DNA of 64,000 nucleotides, from assembly GCA_022036555.1 (NCBI GenBank), contig CM039119.1, positions 42,225,318-42,289,317 of the forward strand, in the 5' to 3' direction. The notes beneath the pieces are model-generated. The model had not been told where the DNA came from. It searched no databases and was given only the letters and a program-made list of their open reading frames with translations. Positions 1 to 9,633 of this stretch are shown piece by piece. How positions within the stretch are numbered: the first letter of the stretch is position 1; each line of letters begins with the position of its first letter. The stretch is from Microstegium vimineum (taxonomy: Eukaryota; Streptophyta; Magnoliopsida; Poales; Poaceae). The position numbers and the translations under genes were made by a program.

Positions 1-2
1 TC

Positions 3-260
3 GCCAAACTCATGGCAGTCCCGCACTACACATACATGGTACTCAAAATCCCGACCCAACAAGGAATCCTCACCCTTCGTACCAACCTGAAGATAGCTTA
101 CGAGTGTGAGCAACAGACGATAAACGCCGTCGAGAGGCCCCGTATACAGGATACGTACAATTCCGAAACCGGCGACAACCCCGCCGCAAAGAAGCAGAAG
201 GAAGCAGAACAAGCAGCGACCACCACCGTCCCCTCTGGGCGATGCGAGACGATGCCCTAG
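3..260 (+). CDS. C-terminal end of gag-protease polyprotein, partial
   Basis: The frame is open from the left edge and reads AKLMAVPHYTYMVLKIP, followed by a charged linker rich in Q, E and A. The motif MAVPHYTY is characteristic of the segment just after the aspartic protease in Tat-type gypsy polyproteins. The frame stops at a TAG at 258-260. In full-length relatives it would continue through a linker into reverse transcriptase; here it stops and no RT follows. The protease active site lies to the left of the window. The lineage call rests on recognition of this short motif and on the LTR and antisense-ORF context. Confidence 0.75.
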   Translation, partial: AKLMAVPHYTYMVLKIPTQQGILTLRTNLKIAYECEQQTINAVERPRIQDTYNSETGDNPAAKKQKEAEQAATTTVPSGRCETMP

Positions 261-363
261 CATAAACATAGTCCAATAAAAGCTTGTACTGTATACTCTT
301 CCAATAATGAATAAAGGCTTCTCGTTTCGCATATATTTTTTCTAACAGAACCTGTTGAGTAAG

Positions 364-513
364 CAAAACGCTCACGGTGTACGATGACCTCTGCAAAACG
401 CTCACGACGTACGACAACCTCTGCAAAACGCTCACAGCGTACGACGACCTCTGCAAAATGCTAACGGCGTACGACGACCCCTGCAAAATGCTCATAGCGC
501 ACAAAGGCCACTT
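364..513 (+). repeat. 30-bp tandem repeat, about five copies
   Basis: Units begin at 364, 394, 424, 454 and 484 with a CAAAAYGCTMAYRGYGTACG-like consensus followed by ACGACCTCTG. The copies differ by a few substitutions and the last is the most diverged. A 30-bp period keeps the reading frame open on both strands, but no recognisable protein results. Tandem repeats upstream of the 3' LTR are common in Tat elements. Confidence 0.85.
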
Positions 514-1287
514 CAACAACCACCGCGGCGTACGGCGACCACGGCAATACAGCTACTAAACGATCAACGACCTCTCCAAAACACTCCCACAGTGTTCGAC
601 GACCTCTCCAAAACGCAATAGGGCGTTTCTCCAAACAGCCTGGCCATAACCAGAAAGCACCCGAAGCTGGCCCGCCAAAGAACCATAGCGAATAGAAGTA
701 GCTACCCTAAGCGCTATGAATTCATTGACAGGCCTCCCAAGTGACATTTCCCCAGAAGCCGGGCTATGTCACTTGGGTCGGGAGCCATGAGGTTGTGTGC
801 CCAGAATCTGTATACGACCACGGTACGGTCGACGACTCTACAAGCAGCATGGCTTTTCGCCCAGCATCTGCAGGAATGGTCTCCACATGCCCTAGTCACG
901 CCACGATCGAGCCTATCGGAAAAAGGCCCTGTCACTGGCATGTCCCTAAGCGTGCATGAGCTGTTCACCCTCTGCGCCATGGGTTGCCAGCAGCGTGCCT
1001 CCTTGGGAGTCCTTATGTATCCTACGCGTGAAGTGGCGCTAGCCCTACGATCTGGACCATTTGAGACCCAAGGTCGAACGATTCATCGCTATGGCTCACG
1101 ACTTAGCAGGCACGACAAGACATACAAGTGAAACAAAAGCTCATCGCCCCGAATATATTACAACTTTGTAGTTTTCACTTACCCGTCCAAACACTTGTAT
1201 CTGAGATACAAATTATCGCTGTCCCGTAGCAAAATAGAGCATGACAATAAAATCGAGACTACCAAACAGAAGGAACCACACCGACGA
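514..1287 (+). other. Tat1 untranslated region, no recognised gene
   Basis: This is non-coding retrotransposon sequence. Near 567-615 the word CGACCTCTCCAAAAC occurs twice about 36 bases apart, a diverged continuation of the preceding 30-bp repeat. Short ORFs at 714-1131 on both strands overlap one another and match nothing I recognise. The antisense F-box-like ORF ends at 1288, so its 3' trailer would lie in this stretch. Confidence 0.6.
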
Positions 1288-2055
1288 TTACAATTTCATC
1301 CTACTGATATGATAAGCGACTACTTCACTAATGTTCCTAGTATTGAGATCAAACTCATGTCGAAGTTGACATTGCAGGCTACAATACATGATGATCCAAG
1401 GCATATTGTTACCAAAACGGCGGCACTCGCCCCAGATGCACTGATGAGGACCAACAACGACGACTAACTCCGGCACATCCTTCGGGGCACGAATCCACCA
1501 CCACCGCCAGATGACATGAAGATCGTCACGAGAGCGCTCTCGAAGATGACGCAAAGCTCGATCACAAAATCGACCATCTGGAAGGGCACCTCCGCTGAGT
1601 CGTTCGATGATAGCCGTCACCTCTGTATCTGCTGGATTCGCATAATACAGGATCATGGCCCGAAAGTACATGGCGACCTCATGTCCAGCAGCCACCGCCC
1701 GCTTGACAAGCAACTGCCCATCAGGATCTCTCCCCCACAACATCAATCTCTCCACACCACAGAAAAACAACACCTCGGGGTGATCGGCCGCAAGAAAACA
1801 CTGCTCGAAGGCAGTCTCCAGAAAAGGGTAGTAGGGCCGGCAATAATCTTGGACACGCCGAAGGGACAAGACCCGAATCGTCGATGCGTCGTCGCAAAAG
1901 TCTCGAAAGAGACGACAGACCGGACGAATCTTCGCATACTCACACACATTGTCGCCATCATCGATCACGCGAAGAAGAATCTAAAATATTAGGTCCTTCG
2001 GCTGAGCTAGCAGGGTGGCGACACCCACCGTAGGACACGCACCGCCACCCTCCAT
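1288..2055 (-). pseudogene. Antisense F-box-like protein ORF of Tat1, one nonsense codon
   Basis: The minus-strand frame starts with ATG at 2055-2053 and ends with TAA at 1290-1288: 256 codons including the stop. It is open throughout except for a TAG at 1983-1981. The N-terminal part reads AQPKDLIF-stop-ILLRV, the core of an F-box helix (typically LPxDLIxEILxRV), followed by IRPVCRLFRDFCDD, which matches the second F-box helix. The remainder (YPFLETAFEQC, HPEVLFFCGVERLM, LLVKRAVAAGHEVAMYFRAM) resembles the Sel1-like region of plant F-box proteins of the At2g35280 type. F-box proteins act as substrate receptors in SCF ubiquitin ligases; that role here is inference. Without the TAG it would be about 255 residues. 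A second methionine is not needed to explain the frame. The family call is from motif memory; the ORF itself is certain. Confidence 0.7.
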
Positions 2056-2172
2056 CTCCAACGACGAAATCCTAGTACTAATTAATCCCCTCTACTCTTT
2101 GAACACTTTTCGCGGCAAGCAAGCGTGGAGATTATTGAACAAGGAGGATGGAAACCCTCTCGGATCACTAGC

Positions 2173-2181
2173 ATATATAGG
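2173..2181 (-). promoter_or_regulatory. TATA-like box upstream of the antisense F-box-like ORF
   Basis: On the minus strand the sequence reads CCTATATATG, about 120 bases upstream of the ATG at 2055. Position and sequence fit a plant core promoter for an antisense transcript. There is no independent evidence of transcription. Confidence 0.4.
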
Positions 2182-2779
2182 ACAGAATCGTCGGCTCTTC
2201 GTATCCCCCATGCACTTGGTAAGACAAGGAGACGCGACCCTTCCCGTTCCGCCAACCGCCAGAATTGTCCTTTATACCGAGCGGCGCGACACTTTGCCTT
2301 CCAGGGTTTTTGGGAAATCGCAACAACCGAATACGGAACCACCACGCCGCCCACTCCTTGCGCCTCAAATACGGGCCGCCAACTGCGTGGTTAATTCGGC
2401 CCATTTACTTCCTTTCTGTTCTCCCCTACATATTTACTTCCAAGTTATCTTTCAATTTACGACTAATAACTTCCGTAGTGTCACCAACGCTATAGTCTCG
2501 GGGACTGGACGCATAATCTTGTTATAATCTATTTCGTGCAGCTATAGTAACATGGCTACAGTAGTATGGTCGGCAGGATCCACAGAGCTTGCGATATAAC
2601 CACACTCGGGGACTCCGTCGACATCAACCATGACTCGGCTGCCTGGTTGCATTCCCGACCAGGTTCGGGGACTTCGTCCAAGGTCATACCAAGCAAGGCT
2701 CGGGGATTGCGGCCACGACACTAAAGGACAACACCCGGGGACTGACGCTTGGGGACTGCGAATCAAGCAACATGACCCC

Positions 2780-2999
2780 GATACAAGAAGCTTCCAGTTT
2801 CTTACATCAGGCTCGGGGACTACGGGTATTCACAATCGTTTCTCATTAAACTTATATTTCAGTATTTCAATTTTCAAATATATAATCCTGATACAAGGAG
2901 CTTCCAGTTTCTTACATCAGGCTCGGGGACTACGGGTATTCGCAGTCGTTTTACCAAACTCATGCTTCAATTTACATACCTTATGCATTTTTTAAAGCA
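2780..2999 (+). repeat. 110-bp tandem duplication
   Basis: The stretch beginning GATACAAGAAGCTTCCAG at 2780 recurs as GATACAAGGAGCTTCCAG at 2890, exactly 110 bases later. The first 60 bases of the two copies are nearly identical, including the CTCGGGGACTACGGGTATTC block; the second halves have diverged. Confidence 0.85.
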
Positions 3000-3392
3000 T
3001 GGCACCACGTGCATACTTCACCTGCTACCATGCTCGGGGACTAAGTGGGTACACTTCACCTCGCAGTGAATGTACTAATTTCCTTCTCGATAGAGCTCTG
3101 CTATTTTTGGTGTTGTTTTTGCAGAGCCTAAGTGGGTACACTTCACTAGGAAAGGACTTTTCAAAAGTTTTTTCTTCTACATCCTCCCAACAAGCAGCCA
3201 CAGCACCTGACGAGGCAACCAGCTCGCCCATCACGCTATGATACATTCGACCAGCCCGACCTGGTCAGGAGGTTTCTCCGATCAGCACCCCGACTAGGCA
3301 GCCTGGTCGGAGCTTCCGACGACCACGACGCATGATGGCGACTAGCTGAACACCTCCAAGAATAATGCTGCGGGCTCGCCGAAAAAATATAA

Positions 3393-3406
3393 CGTGCTCG
3401 GGGACT
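3393..3406 (+). promoter_or_regulatory. Polypurine tract of Tat1
   Basis: The G-rich run GCTCGGGGACT lies immediately 5' of the LTR start TGTTGGGG. This is where plus-strand synthesis is expected to be primed, and it shows that the LTR at 3407 is the 3' LTR. Confidence 0.7.
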
Positions 3407-3891
3407 TGTTGGGGATATTACCTCGGCATATCCCAGGGACCTTATGGGCCTACCGACCTAAAGACGGCCCAGCCCGTGAGGCCTTGGGGCACGCGACCAG
3501 CCCGTCGTGCTTGCCAAGGACTCCGAACAAGTCTTACTCGCCAAGGAAGATCCTAGTAGATAGACTCGGATCCCTTGCCTTAGGGGACCGATCGTAATCT
3601 GTTAGGATATGGAAATTGTAACCCTGCTCCCTGGCTATATAAGGCGAGCACGGACCCCTCCAAAATCTCTCTCTCAGATCATCTACGGATCTTGTAACCT
3701 AGTACTCAGATCAATCTAGCCACCAGAACACAGGACGTAGGGTATTACGGTGATTTGCCGGCCCGAACCTGTCTAAATCGTCGTGTCTACGCTCTCTGTG
3801 TTACGCTTGATCGTCGTCGCCACACCTCCGCCTACAATCTACTACCGTAGGGTACCCCCCTAGGTAGACTGCGACGCATATTTCATCGACA
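3407..3891 (+). repeat. 3' LTR of Tat1 (485 bp)
   Basis: The LTR starts TGTTGGGGATATTACC and ends CATATTTCATCGACA, so the termini are TG...CA within a TGT/ACA inverted repeat. A TATA box (TATATAAG, 3637-3644) is followed by a pyrimidine-rich leader with CTCTCTCTCAG, as expected for the U3/R boundary. The five bases after it are GAGAT, one half of the target duplication; the partner is off the window. Confidence 0.85.
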
Positions 3892-4505
3892 GAGATAGAG
3901 AGTGATTTGCGAGTCCATCCATCAACTTTTCTCCCTAGTTCATCCAAGAGTTCAAGTGTGCATCCACTCTAGTTGTGAGGCTTGATTGAGTCAAGTGAAG
4001 ATCAAGGCTTGTTACCCTTGGTGATCGATATCACCTAGACGGTCCGGTTGTGCTTGGAGGAAGGTGATCGCAGGGAGGATTGTCGGCGGCCCTTCTTCAT
4101 CGACTTGTGATCGGTTGTGGACGGTTCACCGAGCTGGAGTGGCGAAGAACCAGCCCGTAGAGAGCACTCATCCCTTGTGCGGGATTGAGGGGGAGAAATA
4201 CCTTGCGAGGTGCTCCAACGAGGATTAGGGGGGTGTCGACTCCTCGATACCTCGGCAAAACGTCGCCGTGTCAAGAATCTCTTTCCCTAGCTCTTTCATA
4301 CCGCATTACATTCCGCACTTGTTCTTCAATTCATACTAGAATTGTGTAGGGTGTTTTTACTTTCCTTGTCTTGCTGTCGCTTTCTAGCTAGGACACACAA
4401 TCGATAGGCACTAGGGGGTAATTGCCATTGCTAGGATTTCATATTTGCTTTAGAAATTTAAAATAAACCCAATTAACCCTCTTCTTGGGCATCTTGATCC
4501 TTTCA
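3892..4505 (+). repeat. Copia (SIRE-type) LTR, 3' portion
   Basis: The block ends CTTGGGCATCTTGATCCTTTCA, the reverse complement of the start of the LTR at 9634. Internal blocks also match it in inverted orientation, for example the GGTGATCGATATCACC region and the CTCCAACGAGGATTAGG and CCTCGGCAAAACGTCG segments, at roughly 75-80% by eye. No primer-binding site follows 4505, so this is probably a 3' or solo LTR remnant. Its upstream part was separated by the Tat1 insertion. Confidence 0.7.
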
Positions 4506-5809
4506 ATAGTCCAACTCCATCTTCTATCGATCGGATGACCACACTTTTTGCACACACTTACTTCGCATCAACACAACCTCTGTGATTCCGTCATGTGTCG
4601 CTCTACTCCTCCTCGGAACCTCCGTCTAGGTTTTGAGGTCCAAATCCAAAACCGTTCAACGGCGGTTTTGCGGCCCGAACCACCAAACCCGCTCACGAGT
4701 GCGTACTCCATACCCCCCCCGCTCCTCGACACGTATTACTACGTTCTCAACCGCTCTGCCGCCAAGTCTTCTAGATCCTTCGCTCGACTTGTTCGATCGC
4801 CATCTTGACTTGGTCAACACGACCACTCCTCTATGTACACTTGCACTTGTCGATGACCCCACATGTCATCCATCGCGACTGATCCTTCAGCACTCTTGTT
4901 CCTCAGTCCAAGCCTCAAGTCCGCCCTTTACCACTCCCAGCCTATCAATATGGCATGACTCTACTTGACCTTCATCTTGCCATGGACCGTCGCTTCCGAG
5001 ATCCACACATCTGCACACCATAAGCCAAGAAACATGTTGCACGGACACCACTCACACAGTAGGTTAGTCTAAGAACTCAACCTGTAGCGCTTGCATGTTG
5101 ACAATCAACTCAACATAAACATTAAACCACATGGGTACTTATGGACCATGTGTTTATAATTGGAGATGTCTCTTTTTTTGAGTACTTTTCTGGGTGGTGC
5201 TATTTGTGCGTGCAATGTGGTTGCTTAATTTCGAGTTTTAAGTAGTTATCGGTATCAAGCATATTCCCACTGCCTATTTAGGTGGAAATTTATGATACTA
5301 ATAAGATGAATCTTGGTTTGGTCGTTAGAGTTTCAAGCACCGGACTCATGTCAACAAACATTACGGACTATAAAAGGAGAATTACTCAAGCTGTTCAAAG
5401 ATTTTGAATTTGTTCATTTTCTTTAGTTTGTTGTTCTTGTTTAATTTGGTAGGAGTACATTAGAATTTTTGACATTTTGGCTGTTGTCAGGATATGTGAT
5501 ATGTGACTATCTCTTTGAAATAATTGTGGACTAATACAAGTTCACTAGAAGACGTCTCAAGTCGAAAATATTCTCAATAATCTAAATGTGTATTGTATTT
5601 TAATTATGTCACCTGGGCTGCCGGCATCATGTCCGGTGCGTGCTCCAGGCGGGATCACGCAGCTAGTGATCTTGCGACGACACGGTGAGCAGGCTATGAG
5701 CTCAGCCTGCAACGGGCAGCCTGCTGGGTTCTGGACACATCGTCTGGTTTATGGCATTTATTTGCTGCATCCGCCCAAGCAACGTACAGATGGAGATGGT
5801 GCTGTAGCT
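4506..5809. other. Unassigned sequence
   Basis: No gene is supported. The first 650 bases are C-rich on the plus strand with overlapping short ORFs on both strands that resemble no family I know. From about 5100 the sequence becomes AT-rich and non-coding. The part from 5605 to 5809 is more GC-rich and leads into the RNase H relic; it may be the degraded upstream part of the same element. Confidence 0.5.
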
Positions 5810-6103
5810 CAAAAATGGGTGCCGCCAGATCCTGGATTCCAGGATGGATTCAGGTTAGTATTGGCGCGGCCTTCTTCGCGGATGGTAACAATGGATGACT
5901 TGCCTGTGTTGGCCGAGATCATGGGGAATTTCTGTTGGAGCATGCGAAGTGGTGTACGTCGAAAGTTCTGTTCGACGCTTGCATGATGGAGGCAATGGTA
6001 TGCAGAGACGCATTCAAGATTGCGAAGAGAGAGAAGGCTTTCAGCGGGTTCATCTAGAAACAGATTGCCTGGAGTTGCTACATTTGTCGAGGAAGGAGGA
6101 CTA
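5810..6103 (+). pseudogene. Reverse-transcriptase-like RNase H (RVT_3) relic
   Basis: The frame begins QKWVPPDPGF, matching the WxPPxPGW signature that precedes the plant RVT_3 RNase H domain. After a shift the next frame reads GAAFFADGNNG, RDHGEFLLEHAKW and ACMMEAMVCRDAFKIAKR. A second shift then gives GFQRVHLETDCLELLHL. These match, in order, the first catalytic strand (its Asp is lost, VDAAF having become IGAAF), the ExxAxxxA helix with its Glu, and the ETDxLEL strand with its Asp. At least one in-frame stop and two shifts make it non-functional. Such domains occur at the end of plant LINE polyproteins and as stand-alone grass genes; the source here cannot be decided. Confidence 0.75.
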
Positions 6104-6215
6104 GCACTAAGCATTTGTTACAAACGGTAAAACGAGTTAGTTTTTTTTATATACTGAAACAATATATGTATAATAGCATGGATAAGTACTTAAAATTGTT
6201 GTTATGGTTTAATAA

Positions 6216-6880
6216 CAGTCCAATATAAAGATGCACGGTCTGGTAGAAATATTACAAACTCTTTATTGCCATGATTGATATGAATCACCATACTACACGC
6301 ACTTTACGGCATGTGATCGCTGCTTGTATTAAACAAAAAATTTAAAAATAAATGAGAAAAATAAGAGAATAAAAAAAACTTAAATAAATTTAGAACTAAA
6401 AAATAATAAAAGTTTTTGGAAAGTAGAAACTAAAAAGATAAAAAAATTGTCTCTAACAGTTCAATATAAAGCTATACTGGCCTGATAGAAATACTACATG
6501 CTTTTTATTGCTATAATTGATATATACTACCATACTGGATGCACTCTGATGCATAGGATCATACATATATAAAACAAAAGATTAAAAATAGAAATACTAC
6601 AGGCTCTTTATCGCTCGGAACTAAAAATAAAAGAAAATAAAGAAACTAAATATGAAATTTCAAAATTATAACAAATAACTAAAAATAAAAAATTTAAAAT
6701 AAAAAAAATAAAAAATAAAAAATATCAAACCAATAAACAGTGCCAGAGGCCCTCTTCGACCTCTAATTTATTGGCGCATGAGAGAAAAAATAAAAAATAA
6801 AAAATAAAAAATGTCAAATCGATGAACAATGCCAGAAACCCTCTTTGGCCTCCAATTTATTGGCGCACGAGAGATATCTT
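6216..6880. repeat. AT-rich degenerate duplications with (AAAAAT)n tracts
   Basis: A segment starting CARTYCAATATAAAG occurs at about 6216 and 6456, some 240 bases apart, each followed by diverged copies of TAGAAATAYTAC...CTTTATTGC. A third partial copy lies near 6584. A second pair, AACARTGCCAGA...AATTTATTGGCGCAYGAGAGA, occurs at about 6737 and 6823. Runs of AAAAAT separate the copies. Nothing here codes for protein. Confidence 0.7.
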
Positions 6881-9032
6881 ATACGCAGATACAGCGATGA
6901 TTGATTTTAGGTCTAGTGCTAGAAGAGATCGATGAAGTTAGACTTGCCTTTCAGGAAAGAACAAGAAGGATTAACATATTTCCTAGAATCTTTATCGCAT
7001 TCAAACATGGCTTTAGCTGAGATTTAGTGAAATAAAAATAAACCAACAATTTTGTCAGAAACGTGCTACTTTGACCATTATCGTTATTGTTGACATGAGT
7101 GTTGCCAACTAACTACTGAATCTGCTGGCGGCTTCGACAAATAGTCTCATGTTTATACACATCCTTGAGGTATATCCTAAAACAACCTTACGGTCAACAA
7201 AATTCCATGGATGATTCATCAGGTTTCGACCCTTCAGGACAAAAATGTAAAATCGATTTTTCACCACAATCCAGCTAACAACTATGGCACCAGTTTCTAC
7301 AAGTTCTTATATAGCATATATAGCGTCCTCCACACTAAATAATATGATGAAGGTTTTGACCATGCACAACATCCCATAGCAAACTAACTTTAGCTTTTCT
7401 ACTAATGTAGTGTAAGACAGCCTAAAGTGTGTTCCAAGCATCATCTCAAAGATCTATCATCTCATCTAGGCAATCCCTGCCTAGGTGCATGCCCTGTAAT
7501 ACATAACCTAAAGTGTGTTTGTTTGGATTGATGAATCGTTAACTCTGCATTGCATCCGATCCCGCCGAAGGAGCAGATCGACGTACACAGTACTGAGCAC
7601 ATGGGGCCGAGGATCGAGGCATCGGGCCAGGTGGGAGGTGGAGGAGGAAGTGGACGCGCGCAACAGTTAAACCGGTGTCAGCAACTGCACGGCATTAAAA
7701 CTGATACAGCCTTAATTTATGAGGCTTCACCAAGCCTCGGCCTACCCACCCACACCCACACCCCCCGGTCCGGTGTCCGGTCCTGCTTCTGCTTCTGCAT
7801 CTCCATCTCCATGCTGTATCCTCGGACACGGATTATTGATGGTTATTGTTTCTACGTCCTACTGTAACGTAGACGTTATCTGTTGCCGCCCGCCCGATCG
7901 ATGGCGTACGTCGGTACGTGCATCATGGATGGAGGTCATGGGCACTCAAAATTCCCACCAGCATGGAGGATAATGCAAGGCGCGCGCGTGCCTTGTTTTT
8001 GTTTACCAACCGCAGGACAAGGCGCCCATCCACCATGATCAAACCATTTATTATGGGTTATTAGAGACGGCGACGAGACAAGTTGGTGTAGATGATTACT
8101 GGAGTACCAATTTGCCATGCATAATACCGAGGGGGAACAGCTAGCCAACCAAATGTTGAACAGAGCTCGATCGCGCTCATGGAGCTCCGCCCGCCCTTCT
8201 TATTGAACAGAGCTCAATCACGTACGCGTGACTCTCCCTATCGGCTATCGTTTATCGTTCATGCAGCGCACCTGATGCAACGGCGTTATACATACGCAAA
8301 GTCCATCGACCTGCATGCAGTACTGACGAGCCTTGTTTACCAACCTCAGGACAACTAGCTAGTCCATTAAAATTAAAAACTAGCACGGAGCCGGCACAAA
8401 GCTGGTGCATGTGGATCCATCTAGTACTGCTAACAGCTACTAGAAGTTTCAATGATGTACTCCTCCTACTGTGTAGTATCTATGCGCCACCGTCCGTCCG
8501 TCCGTCCGTCAGAAGTTTAGAGATCTCTCGTCGCCGCGCCCGCGCTACCACCTGCACAAGGCAAGTCAAGGGGTCCGCCATGCTGCTGCCACAAATGCAG
8601 CAATCATTGACGCATGGTCGGCCATGGCGTAGGGCGGTCGCCGTCGATGACCGGGACGACGCACCCAACACAGGCCCATGCATGCATCAACAAGATCTCG
8701 CGCAGAGAGAGGCCACGCGTGCATTCAATTTTGGAGGGAGGGAGGGGACGGCGTGTGGCAGTGGCATGCAGGACCTGGCTGTAGCTCCCGCCTGCCCTCT
8801 GGTGCGCTCTGACGACATGCATGGCCTGCTCTCTCCGATCCTTTAGGGACGACCATGGCCATGCCTCGGCGGCCGTGTCGTGACCACGCAGACTCTCCTC
8901 GCCCACCTTCTTGGAGAGGTACGGTGCCTTTATATACGCCCCACCCACCCACCCACCGAGATGCCTGTAAAAGGAGATAAAATTCGTTCAATGGTACTAG
9001 AATTTATCTTCCTCTCTCCTTTCAACCGTGTA
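6881..9032. other. Unassigned low-copy-looking sequence with small repeats
   Basis: No coding region is supported. Visible structure includes a diverged direct repeat, TTGAACAGAGCTCRATCRCG, at about 8156 and 8202; a second repeated phrase, GCCTTGTTTACCAACCKCAGGACAA, at about 7991 and 8330; a CCGT/GTCC microsatellite at 8491-8511; and CACC repeats at 8938-8957 following a TATATAC word. The composition is richer in CG-containing words than the flanking repeats and could be an old gene-proximal region. I cannot show a gene. Confidence 0.4.
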
Positions 9033-9240
9033 TACTCCCATGTCTCATCATATATCTTGTCATTTTTAGTGTTCATATCACAAGTTTAACTCGATCCGTA
9101 GATACATATATTTGTATCTCTAAATAAATTTATTAAAAAAACAATATACAAAGATCTTTATAATGATACTAATTATATATCATAAATATTAATATTTGTT
9201 AATATGGTTTTTTCTTGAAAATTTTGGGATGGAGAGAGTA
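9033..9240. mobile_element. Degenerate Stowaway/Mariner-like MITE
   Basis: The left part (TATACTCCCATGTCTC) and right part (GGGATGGAGAGAGTAC) resemble the TACTCCCTCCGTCCC-type ends of grass Stowaway elements, with TA at the borders. The AT-rich interior (GATCTTTATAATGATACTAATTATATATCATAAATATTAATA) is split here only as description; it is typical of these MITEs. The terminal inverted repeat is poor, so the boundaries are approximate. Confidence 0.4.
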
Positions 9241-9395
9241 CACTCGAATATTAGGATTTCCTTCGTTTTCATTCGTCTCATTCGTCACTCTACAATTTTG
9301 GTCCCTCCGTCTACACTGACTTAATTTTCCGTCAAGACTAGTAATAGTGGGAGTTTCAAAAGAGTTTTCTTATCATCTAACAATATGACTAAAAG

Positions 9396-9633
9396 CATCT
9401 AGATCCTAGAGTTTTGGTGATTAATGATAATGTAAGATTATTATGATTAACGCGTGTTTTGCATAGGTAAATTGAAAGTTAGGTCATGATAGTGGAGATT
9501 GATTTGATGATCAATAATATTCATGTATCTTATTGATGAAATCATTTCGGTTTTTCAAATGATTGGATACAAGGTCGAGTATAGATTAAGTCTAAGTGTC
9601 GATTGGAGTTAGAAAGACACTTGAAGTAGTTGA
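9396..9633 (+). repeat. Copia (SIRE-type) LTR, 5' fragment
   Basis: The fragment begins TAAAAGCATCTAGATCC followed by TTTTGGTGATTAATGATAA, which is the usual start of SIRE/Opie-type LTRs of grasses. It stops abruptly at 9633, where an LTR in the opposite orientation begins. No polypurine tract or target duplication is visible. Confidence 0.6.

Larger units (their letters stand above)
2494..3406 (+). repeat. Dispersed CTCGGGGACT-type motif in Tat1 3' UTR
   Basis: The word CTCGGGGACT or a close variant occurs near 2497, 2607, 2664, 2700, 2738 (two overlapping variants), 2812, 2922, 3035 and finally at 3396-3406, where it forms the polypurine tract next to the LTR. The intervening sequence is mostly unrelated. 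A second word, AAGTGGGTACACTTCAC, occurs at about 3042 and 3129. The internal copies look like duplicated polypurine-tract sequence. Whether they prime plus-strand DNA synthesis is unknown. Confidence 0.75.
1..3891 (+). mobile_element. Tat-lineage Ty3/gypsy retrotransposon, 3' part (Tat1), lacking pol
   Basis: The element runs in from the left edge and ends with a TG...CA LTR at 3407-3891. In order it holds the tail of the gag-protease polyprotein (3-260), a tandem-repeat zone, an antisense F-box-like ORF (1288-2055), a zone rich in a CTCGGGGACT motif, a polypurine tract and the 3' LTR. No RT, RNase H or integrase can be found between the protease tail and the LTR on either strand. This is the layout of non-autonomous Tat derivatives, which must borrow pol functions. 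Its 3' LTR abuts the middle of a copia LTR (3892-4505), so it inserted into that LTR. The 5' LTR is outside the window. Confidence 0.85.

Noticed and set aside
70..519. 149-aa minus-strand ORF with repeats like AVSVLQRSSY
   Set aside because: It is the complement of the 30-bp tandem repeat; the period is a multiple of three, so all frames look open.
4548..4968. Possible coding exon with Pro/Ser-rich translation
   Set aside because: Two overlapping frames on the plus strand and one on the minus strand, none with recognisable motifs or splice context.
8409..8991. Overlapping ORFs of 88-145 aa with a TATATAC word nearby
   Set aside because: Frames on both strands conflict, there is no recognised domain and microsatellites intervene; no gene can be supported.
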